From: Lachnospiraceae bacterium
GTDB taxonomy: Bacteria; Bacillota; Clostridia; Lachnospirales; Lachnospiraceae
Reading direction: 5' to 3'
Assembly (NCBI GenBank): GCA_017465845.1
Contig: JAFTVH010000100.1
Coordinates: forward strand, 1-64,000
DNA length: 64,000 bases
Shown here: positions 43,001-52,462 of the stretch, piece after piece
How positions within the stretch are numbered: position 1 is the stretch's first letter
How the letters are laid out: each line of letters opens with the position of its first letter
The notes under the pieces: model-generated
Databases searched by the model: none
What the model was told of the DNA's origin: nothing
Seen by the model: the letters and a program-made list of their open reading frames with translations, nothing else
Position numbers and translations under genes: made by a program

Positions 43001-44665
43001 TTAATATATTTTCATAGAGTTTATCAATGCATTGAAAACTCTTTGATCTGAATCAGATGTATTCGGTATTCTTTGCCCATCAATCTCTATTTCAAACTTG
43101 TTAAGTTTATATTTCTTGACAAAATCTGAAATATCTATATCTATGGTAATAGCCTGATTATTCGTCATATCAGCATAAAAAACTTCCCGGTCATTTACAT
43201 TAATAATACATTTGCTGACGCCAATTATATTTTCAGGGATAAATCCCTTGATTTCCAGATGATTTTGATCTATTAATAACACACTGAATTTTGCTTTCTG
43301 ATTCATCCATCTATAGTTCTCGGTTTTGCTTTGTGGAAGCCATCCGTCTTCATAGAATATTTGGTTTTGAACGTCAGGGAATATTACATTGATTTCTCCA
43401 TAATAGGAAATCAATTTTGTTCCCAGAAGAATCAGTGAAGTGCAGGTCACAATACCAATGAATAATTTTTTAAGTCTACTTGTACCAATAGTATTACCCC
43501 ATTTCAGACAGAAAACCTTAATATTTGTTGATAGTTTATTTATAATATCCTTGCATTTAATGATCCATTTAATTTTAAGTGGGTTTCCATATCCCAATAA
43601 ATTACGAACAATATTGCTTTTACACAGAAGATTCCATGCAACGACACTAAAAAAAATGGAAATCGGGGTAATAAACCACCACAGATTTCTTACACCTGGT
43701 CCCGGAGTAAGTCTGCTAAATTCTGTGGGATTCATTTTCTCTATGATGATTAAAATTAAGTACGCTGCTTTGAAGCCAATAAAGTGGAAGCACATGATGC
43801 TCATGCTGTTCTGACCGATATATGCGAAGAACTTTTCCAGATGCTGTGATGTACTTAACAGCTTTGATAATGTTATTATAAGGAAAATTCCCCCAAATGG
43901 TAAAAATAAATCGATTACTCCGTTAAACTGTCGTGAAGGCCAATCAACGACAAACTTTAAGCCAAGACGCAAACTACTTCCCAATAGCACTGCAATAATG
44001 CAAGCCTTAATCAGATTTCCGCGAAAACTATCAAATTTAGGTTTTATGGATCTTACCACGTAACCTACAACCAGGAAAAACTGTGCAAGTCCAACTAAGT
44101 CCTTATTTCCGCAATCTTTATTTTGAATGACAGCACTCATGGAAATTAAAAATATAAGTACAGAGATGAATACCATGGAAATTTTTTTGGTGCAGAGTTT
44201 TACAATAAGAGTAAAAATAATTGAAGACCAGAAGAGCACCGGTAAAAACCACATTGCGCCAAGCCAATCACAATATACTGCTTTATTAGAAAGTAACCCG
44301 TGCAATGCCGCTTGAAATGTTTCAGGGTAAACAGTACCGGATATTTTATTTAAAATGTTTAGCTTATCACAAAAGAAGAATAAAATAATACCAACCAGAT
44401 TGATGGTATAATAAGGTACCATCAATCTGCAAAATTTTTTGATAATATCATCAAAAAGCGACTTATTTTTCGGTTGGCTCGTATATCCGGAGATAAAGAA
44501 AAAAGCAGCCATGTGGAACTGGTAAATGAAATGATTGAATTGGGTGGTGCAATGACCAATTACAACAAGAATAATAACAATACCCTTATAGATATCGCAC
44601 CAGTTAATTCTTTCATGTATGCCCTTATTTACAATGTTTTTTTCAGCACACATATTATTTGTCAT
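43001..44665 (-). CDS. Acyltransferase family 3 membrane protein
   Basis: OafA-type acyltransferases O-acetylate or succinylate surface sugars. The 554-residue protein begins with INWCDIYKGIVIILVVIGHC (His near 38 is the usual essential residue), then FIYQFHMAAFFFISGY. It has about ten membrane helices up to residue 420. A further 130-residue C-terminal extension, rich in beta-type residues (NHLEIKGFIPENIIGVSKC), is not part of the basic family and may bind the glycan outside. It lies one base upstream of the LTA-synthase-like gene in the operon. The region is AT-rich. Confidence 0.88.
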   Translation of the reverse strand: MTNNMCAEKNIVNKGIHERINWCDIYKGIVIILVVIGHCTTQFNHFIYQFHMAAFFFISGYTSQPKNKSLFDDIIKKFCRLMVPYYTINLVGIILFFFCDKLNILNKISGTVYPETFQAALHGLLSNKAVYCDWLGAMWFLPVLFWSSIIFTLIVKLCTKKISMVFISVLIFLISMSAVIQNKDCGNKDLVGLAQFFLVVGYVVRSIKPKFDSFRGNLIKACIIAVLLGSSLRLGLKFVVDWPSRQFNGVIDLFLPFGGIFLIITLSKLLSTSQHLEKFFAYIGQNSMSIMCFHFIGFKAAYLILIIIEKMNPTEFSRLTPGPGVRNLWWFITPISIFFSVVAWNLLCKSNIVRNLLGYGNPLKIKWIIKCKDIINKLSTNIKVFCLKWGNTIGTSRLKKLFIGIVTCTSLILLGTKLISYYGEINVIFPDVQNQIFYEDGWLPQSKTENYRWMNQKAKFSVLLIDQNHLEIKGFIPENIIGVSKCIINVNDREVFYADMTNNQAITIDIDISDFVKKYKLNKFEIEIDGQRIPNTSDSDQRVFNALINSMKIY

Positions 44666-44691
44666 TTCCCCAGTCCTACTTTCTAATTAAA

Positions 44692-45351
44692 TTACCCAAA
44701 GAATTTATGTTCCACCATTAAACACAAGCAATGATATATAGGTAAATGCAGTTCCTGCACCTTATATGTTTCCGTTTCATTCACTCTTATGCACACATCA
44801 GCAATTCCTGCCAGCTTTCCACCGGTCTTACCGGTCAGTCCGATTACTTTCAGCCCTTTAGCCTTAGCAACCACAGCAGCATACATCACATTACCGGCAT
44901 TCCCGGAAGTGGTAATCCCAAGGAATACGTCTCCGGCATTACCGTATCCATTCACCTGCTGTGCATAAATCATAGTACCGTCTACATCATTCAGAAAAGC
45001 AGTGTTCAGCGCATTATGATTATCCAGTGCAATAGCAGGCAGAGCACCTTGCAGCTTTTCTGCCAACTGTGCACCTCTCACCTCATCCACAGCTTTCAAC
45101 TTATCAGCAAATTCCTGTGACATTTTTCTGGGCAGACAAAAGCCTTTCATCAGTTCGCCCACGATATGATTGGCATCGGCTGCGCTTCCGCCATTACCGG
45201 CTGCCAAAAGCTTGCCGCCCTGAAGATAGGATTCTTCCAGAATCAGGTAAGCGTCCACAATGTCCTCGCGGCTGTCATCCAGAACAGGATATCTCTCAAT
45301 CAACTCATCAACATATGCATTTAGCTCCTGGCTTAAATTATAATTATCCAT
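44692..45351 (-). CDS. gmhA: Sedoheptulose-7-phosphate isomerase GmhA
   Basis: GmhA converts sedoheptulose 7-phosphate to D-glycero-D-manno-heptose 7-phosphate, the first step to activated heptose. The 219-residue protein has a SIS fold with LLAAGNGGSAADANHIVGEL (48–67), DVFLGITTSGNAGNVMYA and KVIGLTGKTGG. The C-terminal QELHLPIYHCLCLMVE matches the GmhA C-terminal helix that carries the catalytic His. It follows the HddC–GmhB gene by 27 bp and is part of a complete GDP-heptose set. It is slightly longer than the roughly 195 residues usual for GmhA, mostly between residues 70 and 110. Confidence 0.9.
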   Translation of the reverse strand: MDNYNLSQELNAYVDELIERYPVLDDSREDIVDAYLILEESYLQGGKLLAAGNGGSAADANHIVGELMKGFCLPRKMSQEFADKLKAVDEVRGAQLAEKLQGALPAIALDNHNALNTAFLNDVDGTMIYAQQVNGYGNAGDVFLGITTSGNAGNVMYAAVVAKAKGLKVIGLTGKTGGKLAGIADVCIRVNETETYKVQELHLPIYHCLCLMVEHKFFG

Positions 45352-45378
45352 TTCAATTACGTCCTTATTATATTATAG

Positions 45379-46650
45379 TTAATTATTATTTTTTAAAATC
45401 GCAGTAACAGCTTCTTTCAAATTTTCAAAGCAGGCAACAGAGTCATCAGTAACATTCCCAAGTTTTGCCGCATGGCAGCCTGCATTCATGCCGGCTTCCA
45501 CATCATTGTCTCCGTCTCCGATCATCCAGGAATGTGCTAAATCAATATTATATTTTTCGGCAGCCTGAAGCAGCATTCCGGGTTTCGGTTTCCTACAGTC
45601 GCAGTCAATTTTATACTCCGGACGCTCCCCTTCATATCCTTTATGAGGATGATGAGGGCAGTAGAAAATATCATCAACATATGCGCCCTCCTGCCCCAGA
45701 AGTGTTTCCATTTTGTTATGGATTGTCTGAAGCTCTTTCAATGATACCTCTCCTCTGGCAATCACCGGTTGATTAGTTACTACAATTGCCAGATAACCAC
45801 TTTCATTGATCATTCTGACAGCTTCCGAAACACCGTCTATCAGTTCAAAATCATCAATTTGTCTAAGGAAACCTACATACTTGTTAATGGTGCCATCTCT
45901 GTCCAGAAAGATTGCTTTTTGCCTATTTGATAGATTTTTCGCTTCTACCTTGCCTTCCTGCAGATCTTTTATCACCGAATAATATCTGTCCGGTGTTCCC
46001 ATATCTTTGATATATTCCGGAGAATCGTAGATAGCAAGCTGTCTGTCCGCAATCAAAGGCTTCAAGATATCTCTGTCCAGATCCAGTTTTTTCAGTTCTG
46101 TAAATAACTTGAAAATATTTGGTGAAAGCATATGGATTCCTGCATTTACACGATTCTGATACCAGAGACGCTCATCCTCTTTGTGCATCCAGTTGGTAAC
46201 CATGCCTTCCTCGTCGGCCACGATGATTCCGCTGTCGTAGGGATGGCTGTTCGGATGGGTCAAAATCGTTGCAAGGGTTCTTTTGCGGCGATGATGCTCC
46301 AGGAAACGTTTAATGTCTACATCAAATATAATATCTCCGTTCAACAGGAGAAAATCATCGGTTATTGCTTCTTTGAGGAAATAAAGCGCCCCGGCTGTTC
46401 CAAGTGGCTGTTCCTCCACGATGTACTGAATACTTACTCCTTTACCGGAACCGTCCCCAAAATAATCCTGGATGACGTGTCCCAAATGTCCGATAATCAG
46501 TATAATATCGGTATACCCCTGCCTGCGCAGTGTATCTATCTGATATTCCAAAATGGGCTTTCCATCTATGGGAATCATAGGCTTGGGAACCTGAGAATTC
46601 ACTTCAGCGATTCTGGTTCCTTTGCCACCTGCCATAATAACGACTTTCAT
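45379..46650 (-). CDS. Bifunctional heptose-1-phosphate guanylyltransferase / heptose-bisphosphate phosphatase (HddC–GmhB fusion)
   Basis: Residues 1–235 are a sugar nucleotidyltransferase: MAGGKGTRIAEVNSQVPKPM (6–25), EEQPLGTAGALYFLKE and LLLNGDIIFDVD near 102–112. Residues 243–423 are a HAD phosphatase of the GmhB type, with FLDRDGTINK (248–257), VVTNQPVIARG, and the zinc ligands CPHHPH (331–336) and CDC (350–352). In the GDP-heptose pathway GmhB removes the 7-phosphate and HddC then adds GMP. The two consecutive steps are joined here in one chain. GDP rather than another nucleotide is inferred from the HddA neighbour. Confidence 0.88.
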   Translation of the reverse strand: MKVVIMAGGKGTRIAEVNSQVPKPMIPIDGKPILEYQIDTLRRQGYTDIILIIGHLGHVIQDYFGDGSGKGVSIQYIVEEQPLGTAGALYFLKEAITDDFLLLNGDIIFDVDIKRFLEHHRRKRTLATILTHPNSHPYDSGIIVADEEGMVTNWMHKEDERLWYQNRVNAGIHMLSPNIFKLFTELKKLDLDRDILKPLIADRQLAIYDSPEYIKDMGTPDRYYSVIKDLQEGKVEAKNLSNRQKAIFLDRDGTINKYVGFLRQIDDFELIDGVSEAVRMINESGYLAIVVTNQPVIARGEVSLKELQTIHNKMETLLGQEGAYVDDIFYCPHHPHKGYEGERPEYKIDCDCRKPKPGMLLQAAEKYNIDLAHSWMIGDGDNDVEAGMNAGCHAAKLGNVTDDSVACFENLKEAVTAILKNNN

Positions 46651-46684
46651 AACCAGTTTCCCTCTAAACTTTCTTTATAGCTAT

Positions 46685-47680
46685 CTACCTGGGCTCGTAG
46701 CTTTCAGGTGTATAATGAATGACTCTGGTACCACCTGTTTCAAACTCGAAGGGAACATACAGGAAATCTTTCAAGACCTCATGTATCTTTTTCTGTTTCT
46801 CAGGTTCTACATAAAACAACAGGAATCCGCCACCACCGGCTCCCAGTAGTTTGCCGCCGGTTGCACCGGCATTAATTGCTTTCTCATAGACTGCATCGAT
46901 AGAATCTGTAGATACCTTAGAGGTAATGCCTCTTTTTAATTTCCAGGTATAATCCAGCAGTCTGCCAAATTCATTCAAATCGCATTTAGATGTGAGTACA
47001 TTTTCTGCATCATCAACCAGGCTAAGCATCTCCAGCAGCTGTGCTTGTTTGCTTTTCAAACTTTTCTCAGCCTCTACCTGGATATCAGAAGAGAATCTTG
47101 AAAAACCGGTAAAAAACAGCATAAGATTTCTGTTTAAAAGGTTTTTGCGTTCAGGTGATATGATAACAGGATTCACGGAATATCCGGATGCATCAAAATT
47201 GATCCTGTTCAATCCACCGAAAGATGCTGCAATCTGATCCTGAACACCACCACTTTCGTTGCACAATACTCTTTCCAGGAAAATAGCATCGTCTGCTAAC
47301 TTACGCTTATCTGCGTATTTACCTTTCAGCGCATAGAATGCATTTAACATTCCCACTGCGAAGGAACTGCTTGTTCCCAAACCGGATCTGGCCGGCAGAT
47401 CCGCTTCGTAAGTCAGGCGTATTTCATGCATATCCAGTTGTTTCATAGCTTCACGAATAGCTGGATGTTCTATTTCATCGACTTTATTTACTCTTTCTAT
47501 TCTGGAATAGGAGAGTTCTGTACTGTAATCGAAAAATCTGGGAAGATGTCTTACATTTACATAACAGTATTTATCAAAGGTTGTAGAAATGACCGCTCCG
47601 CCATGTTCCCGATAAAATGCCGGAAAATCAGTTCCACCACCAAAAAAGGACATTCTAAATGGTGTTTGTGTAATAATCAT
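46685..47680 (-). CDS. hddA: D-glycero-D-manno-heptose 7-phosphate kinase HddA (GHMP family)
   Basis: HddA phosphorylates C-1 of heptose 7-phosphate to give the 1,7-bisphosphate. The 331-residue protein starts MIITQTPFRMSFFGGGTDFP, has the GHMP ATP loop LPARSGLGTSSSFAVG (95–110), the E-S-G-G-V-Q-D-Q-I-A segment near 145, and the C-terminal GATGGKLLGAGGGGFLLF near 285. This pattern distinguishes heptose kinases from galactokinases and mevalonate kinases. It lies 34 bp upstream of the HddC–GmhB gene in transcription order. Confidence 0.92.
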   Translation of the reverse strand: MIITQTPFRMSFFGGGTDFPAFYREHGGAVISTTFDKYCYVNVRHLPRFFDYSTELSYSRIERVNKVDEIEHPAIREAMKQLDMHEIRLTYEADLPARSGLGTSSSFAVGMLNAFYALKGKYADKRKLADDAIFLERVLCNESGGVQDQIAASFGGLNRINFDASGYSVNPVIISPERKNLLNRNLMLFFTGFSRFSSDIQVEAEKSLKSKQAQLLEMLSLVDDAENVLTSKCDLNEFGRLLDYTWKLKRGITSKVSTDSIDAVYEKAINAGATGGKLLGAGGGGFLLFYVEPEKQKKIHEVLKDFLYVPFEFETGGTRVIHYTPESYEPR

Positions 47681-47697
47681 TTTATCTTAACTCCTGT

Positions 47698-50600
47698 TTA
47701 ACTAAAATCATCTTTAATAACGTTCCATACTGCTTCGGTACTAAAGTATTCTCTAATGAACTGCTGGCTTGCTTCAGACATTCGAACCAATTCTTCATTG
47801 TTTTCATACAGTTCAGAGATAATTTGAATCAGTTCATCTTCCCGATCCCGAATGGCTGCCATGTCTTCAATTCCTGTTATTCCCTCAGCACCGACAGAGG
47901 TAGTTACAACCGGTATTCCGTAATATAAAGCTTCTACTACTTTACCCTTTACTCCTGCACCATACCGTAAAGGCACTACAGCAATACGGCAGGAATCATA
48001 CAGTCTCTGGAGCTCTTCCTCAGATACAAAACCTTTAACAATAACGCCTTCTGTTTTAATCCGGGTGATTTCTTCTGGTGCCTTAGAACCCACAATATAA
48101 AATGGTGCCTTTGTTTTGCGGTACACCTCCGGGAAAATTTTATCCAGAAACCATAACACTGCATCCAGGTTGGGTCCATGACCAAAGCCTCCTACGAACA
48201 GCATTCCTTCACGGTTATCTGCATTGTAAGCCGGTTTACGGAATGTATCAAAGACATAAGCAGTTATTGCCTTAACAGGTATCATGGGATCCAATCTATG
48301 AATCTCATCGCTTTCAATTGCTGACGGATAATAATTCATATCTGCTTTATGCATAATATACATTTCCTGGTCTTGCCATTTCTGAGACTCTTCCAGGAGT
48401 TTCTTATCACCGTTCAGTTCATATTCTCTTCTCGTCCTTAAAAAGTGCAGATCATGACCATAGTAAATTATTTTCCCACGGGCATGTTCTTTAATCAAAT
48501 CAATATATTTGATAGTGATATGAGGCCTGTTCAGATAGAAAACATCAAAATATTGCATGTTTTCCAACAACCATTTTTTCCAGTTCTCGGCATATTTCGG
48601 ACCATACAATACCAGGATTCCCATCTGCTGCAATTCGGTGGTGTATGGTTCATGCTGATAGAAGTTATCTCCCAGGAAAGTAACCTGATACCCCTTTTGT
48701 ATAAGCATTTTAAGATACATAAATGTGGTTTTGCTGCCGGCATCTTTGTCATACTGAGGCACATAGTGGTCAATTACCAGAACATGTTTTTTATCTCTGC
48801 TCCGTTCTCTTGCGAGAAATACATTGGTACCATTTTCAAAATGGTTTTTTTCCAATTCGTCCTTCCATTTATCATAGAATTTCTTCTGGTTTTCGACCTG
48901 ATATTTTTTCTGGCCGGACGTCACATCCGTACCATTTGAGATTCCTTCAAAGTGAACTACAACTGACTTGGGTTGATACATTACCTTGTATCCATGCTTT
49001 CTTACTTCAAAAGCAAGGTCTGAATCTTCACAATAAGCCGGTACAAATCTCGTATCAAAGCCACCGATTTCTTTCCACAGACTACTGCGGATCATAATAG
49101 CCGCACCGGATATGTAGTCTGCTTCATGTACATAATTAAATTCTGAGTCATTAGGATTCTGTCTGCTGCCATAGTTCCAGGCAGAGGCATCTTTCCACAG
49201 GATTCCCCCGGCCTCCTGGAGATAGCCGTCAGAGTAAATCAGTTTGGAACCGACCATTCCCACAGAACTATCTTTCCTCATCAAATCAAGTAAAGGTTCC
49301 AGCCAATTATCCTGCACCTGGGTATCATTGTTCAGGAAGAGCAGATATTGACCTTTTGCATATTCTGCAGCATGGTTACAGTTGAGTAGAAACCTCAGAT
49401 TCTTCTCATTTGTAATCACAGTTATGCCTTCTACAATTTCTTCGATTCTTTTCGTTAAATCTGTGGAACAGTCGTTAGCCAGGATTACTTCATAGGTGCA
49501 GTTACCGCTGTTCTTTAAGATGGATTCCAGGCAGTGGTAGGTATAATCAAACTGGTTGTATACCGGAATGACAATAGACACCTGTGGAGTATCCCATTTT
49601 GGGAAGGTCAATTTTGCATAGTCTTCAAATTTATTTTCAACGTCTGTTATCTTTACGATGTCAAGGTTTTCCTGATTCAACGGAACAGTACGAGATTTTT
49701 CATATTCCTCGACAAGCTGATAATGATTAACAGCGCTTTGGATTCCTTCTGTCTTCAGAATCGTAAAGCAGTTCTTAATTCTTCGGGGATTAATCATTTT
49801 AAGCATCAGCCTGGGATGGCACAGAGCTTTTTTGATTAAGCCCATGAAAAAGCGTCTCTTGCTGTTGGCAGGTAATAGCCACAAGCTTAATTTTCGGAAT
49901 TTCAGCGCCAATTTGTAAGTTCTGGATTGCTTCTCACGCTCATATTCACGTTCGACTTCCAAAAGGAGCTCAATATGACCATTTTTGTTGCAAATGGTCT
50001 GCTCCAGCTGAGAAATTTTTGCTTCGGACAGAGCGTTTTGGTGGTCAGCAGTTTCTAATTTAGCTTCCAAGCTTTTATTCGTCTTAAGTGCCTCGTCCCG
50101 TTGTCTTGCTACTTTCTGTACCTCAAGTTCCAACTCGCGGTTATGAAAGATCAAATCATCATTTTTCTTAAGAAGCTGCTCATTATCTTGCTTAGAAGCA
50201 GTAAGTTGCTCATTCAACTTAGAATTTAAAGTATTTAATGCTTTGGTATCGTTTTCCGATTCTCCGATACGTTTTCTATAATTTTCGATTTCATTGTCAA
50301 GAAATGCCAAGTGCTTGTTGCGGGATTCCACTTCACCCTGCAACGTCAATATCCGTTCAGTCAAGTGCTGATATTCGCCGCGTGAATTCATCATAATATG
50401 AGTAATATCTGCAGCTTCTGGGATTTCTTTATTACTTGCAAGGGCAATATAATATTTTCCTTCATTCGTGCACTGACTTGTCTTTACATAGGAAACATTT
50501 CCGGTCTGTCGGTCGGATTTATCAATGATACTGACCATTTCAAAATACTGGTTATACAATTGTACAAACCGGAATTTCTTTTTCAAAAATGTCAGAAATT

Positions 50601-51099
50601 CCTCATTATAAAATTCTTTCACGTGAAATTCATTGCAATAATTATATAAATCAGAATAAATGGCTTTATTGGGTGTGGACATCACAAGAAGACCGTCTTT
50701 TTTTAATACCCGAAAAATCTCTTCCAGAAATTTTGACTGTACTTCTTCGGAAATGTGCTCAATTGTTTCAAATGATACCACCACATCGATATTATGATCA
50801 GGGTAAGGCAGGCTTTCTACACTACCTGTCTGATAGCAGATATTCTGCCGAATCTGATATTTTTCTTTGGCGCGTTCGATAGCTTCTTCACTGATATCGA
50901 TACCACTTACACTGGCAGCACTCGCAGACAGGATATTTGTACCATATCCTTCTCCACATGCAGCATCCAGAACTACTTTGTCTTTCACTAATGGAAGAAT
51001 ACTATAATAACGCTGATAATGCTCGAGCTCTAATTTTGTATCATTAATGCCCGGGACAAAGCGCTCCCCGGTAAAAATTTCATTAATTTTTTCATTCAT
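47698..51099 (-). CDS. WsaE-like methyltransferase–coiled coil–GT2–GT4 multidomain protein
   Basis: The 1,133-residue protein has four parts. An N-terminal SAM-dependent methyltransferase has VVLDAACGEGYGT (44–56) and VVSFETIEHISEEV near 110. A heptad-rich coiled coil spans about 245–390. A GT2 domain starts at about 510 with VSIVIPVYNQFDYTY and has LFLNNDTQVQDNW. A C-terminal GT4-like domain runs from about 770 to 1120. WsaE of Geobacillus S-layer glycan synthesis has the same methyltransferase–GT–GT order and both extends and methyl-caps the chain. I choose the ATG with AGGAGGA upstream; it overlaps the wzt stop. A role in making and ending the exported glycan is inferred. Confidence 0.88.
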   Translation of the reverse strand: MNEKINEIFTGERFVPGINDTKLELEHYQRYYSILPLVKDKVVLDAACGEGYGTNILSASAASVSGIDISEEAIERAKEKYQIRQNICYQTGSVESLPYPDHNIDVVVSFETIEHISEEVQSKFLEEIFRVLKKDGLLVMSTPNKAIYSDLYNYCNEFHVKEFYNEEFLTFLKKKFRFVQLYNQYFEMVSIIDKSDRQTGNVSYVKTSQCTNEGKYYIALASNKEIPEAADITHIMMNSRGEYQHLTERILTLQGEVESRNKHLAFLDNEIENYRKRIGESENDTKALNTLNSKLNEQLTASKQDNEQLLKKNDDLIFHNRELELEVQKVARQRDEALKTNKSLEAKLETADHQNALSEAKISQLEQTICNKNGHIELLLEVEREYEREKQSRTYKLALKFRKLSLWLLPANSKRRFFMGLIKKALCHPRLMLKMINPRRIKNCFTILKTEGIQSAVNHYQLVEEYEKSRTVPLNQENLDIVKITDVENKFEDYAKLTFPKWDTPQVSIVIPVYNQFDYTYHCLESILKNSGNCTYEVILANDCSTDLTKRIEEIVEGITVITNEKNLRFLLNCNHAAEYAKGQYLLFLNNDTQVQDNWLEPLLDLMRKDSSVGMVGSKLIYSDGYLQEAGGILWKDASAWNYGSRQNPNDSEFNYVHEADYISGAAIMIRSSLWKEIGGFDTRFVPAYCEDSDLAFEVRKHGYKVMYQPKSVVVHFEGISNGTDVTSGQKKYQVENQKKFYDKWKDELEKNHFENGTNVFLARERSRDKKHVLVIDHYVPQYDKDAGSKTTFMYLKMLIQKGYQVTFLGDNFYQHEPYTTELQQMGILVLYGPKYAENWKKWLLENMQYFDVFYLNRPHITIKYIDLIKEHARGKIIYYGHDLHFLRTRREYELNGDKKLLEESQKWQDQEMYIMHKADMNYYPSAIESDEIHRLDPMIPVKAITAYVFDTFRKPAYNADNREGMLFVGGFGHGPNLDAVLWFLDKIFPEVYRKTKAPFYIVGSKAPEEITRIKTEGVIVKGFVSEEELQRLYDSCRIAVVPLRYGAGVKGKVVEALYYGIPVVTTSVGAEGITGIEDMAAIRDREDELIQIISELYENNEELVRMSEASQQFIREYFSTEAVWNVIKDDFS

Positions 51100-52462
51100 T
51101 GCAGTCCTCCTGCTTCTGTACCAGTGTCCAGTTGCGTCCCATGGTACAAAACCCCTTTTCATCATCACTTTCTGTTTCTACACAGATAAGCATCAGACTG
51201 TGTATACTGTCCAGAGCTTGTCCATCGAAAGTTTCCAACCACAAGTCCAATACATATTTTCCACTCAATAATGCATTGGTGAAACTCAAAATAATTTCCC
51301 CTTGAGAGGCAATAGCTTCTCTGAATTCTTTGCAAGAGCCATAAGCGTATATTCCGTCTTCTCTTGTAATACCTAATGAAAATCGGATATTCTCTAATTT
51401 ATGGTCAGCCTTATAACCCAATCTTACACGACATTTTTCACCTGTATGAATTATATTGGTTTCATTGCCGTGTTCATTTTCGAGAATAACAGAACAATAT
51501 TTGGCTTCACCCGTGCCACCCCGTCTTGCACCGGGCTGATAATATTTACACACATCTTTTAGGGTTTCATTATATTCCAGCTCTTTTTGACGCTTCTTTA
51601 AGACAGAGACTTCTTCTGAATCCTCTGCTTTTTCTTCATTTGCCAATTTGTTTTCTAACTCATCTTTTATCTGGCGGTTTTCTTCTTCAATTCGGTCAAT
51701 TCGGCCATTTTCCATTTGATGGAGATATTCTTCTCCGATAATCCTGGGAATGCCTTCATCCTTAATATGTCCATTCTCAAGCCATATCAATCTGTCGCAT
51801 ATCTTGTACATCTGGTCCATAGAATGTGATACGATCACGATTGTGGTACCATTTGCCTTTATTTCTTTTAGTTTTTCAAAGCATTTCTTCTGGAAGGAAG
51901 AGTCTCCTACAGCCAGAATCTCATCAATTAATAAAATATCGGCATCTACATTAATTGCCACTGCAAAGGCGAGACGCATATACATACCTGAAGAGTAGGT
52001 CCTTACAGGATTATCAATGAATTCTTCCAATTCAGAAAAACGAATAATATCACTCAGACGTTTGTCTACTTCTTTTCGGGTTATTCCAAAAATAGAAGCA
52101 TTGGTGTAAATGTTTTCACGACCGGTCATATCAGGATGGAAACCGGCACCCAGTTCGATCAGGCTTGATACTCGTCCTTTCATATTGATGGATCCTTCAT
52201 TTGGAGAAAGGATCCCGGTCAATAGCTTCAGGGTAGTACTTTTACCGCAACCATTTTTACCAATAATTCCAACGGCTTCTCCTCTAGCCACTTGAAAGCT
52301 GATTCCTTTCAGAACCATAACATCTTGATGCTTTCCTCTGGAAGGATTGACAAAACGTTCTTTAAAAGAAGTAGCTTTATCCTGATAAGAGCGAAACTTC
52401 TTTTTCACATCTTTTACTTCAATAGCTATTTCATTTTTATCTATACTCTGTAAATCTTTCAC
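51092..52462 (-). CDS. wzt: Polysaccharide ABC transporter ATP-binding protein with C-terminal Wzt domain
   Basis: Wzt powers export of finished lipid-linked glycan chains. The 456-residue protein has Walker A GKNGCGKST (68–76), the signature YSSGMYMRLAFAVA near 160, and Walker B ILLIDEILAVGD near 183. A Glu/Lys-rich linker (about 230–295) leads to a C-terminal beta-sandwich-like domain (about 300–450) of the Wzt type. In E. coli O9a that domain recognises the methyl-phosphate-capped chain end. Its presence beside a methyltransferase-containing polymerase fits export gated by chain-end modification. The stop codon overlaps the next start. Confidence 0.93.
   Translation of the reverse strand: MKDLQSIDKNEIAIEVKDVKKKFRSYQDKATSFKERFVNPSRGKHQDVMVLKGISFQVARGEAVGIIGKNGCGKSTTLKLLTGILSPNEGSINMKGRVSSLIELGAGFHPDMTGRENIYTNASIFGITRKEVDKRLSDIIRFSELEEFIDNPVRTYSSGMYMRLAFAVAINVDADILLIDEILAVGDSSFQKKCFEKLKEIKANGTTIVIVSHSMDQMYKICDRLIWLENGHIKDEGIPRIIGEEYLHQMENGRIDRIEEENRQIKDELENKLANEEKAEDSEEVSVLKKRQKELEYNETLKDVCKYYQPGARRGGTGEAKYCSVILENEHGNETNIIHTGEKCRVRLGYKADHKLENIRFSLGITREDGIYAYGSCKEFREAIASQGEIILSFTNALLSGKYVLDLWLETFDGQALDSIHSLMLICVETESDDEKGFCTMGRNWTLVQKQEDCNE

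Noticed and set aside
44692..47680. ADP-heptose (LPS-type) pathway
   Set aside because: HldE and HldD are absent, and the kinase is of the GHMP HddA type, which fits the GDP-heptose route.
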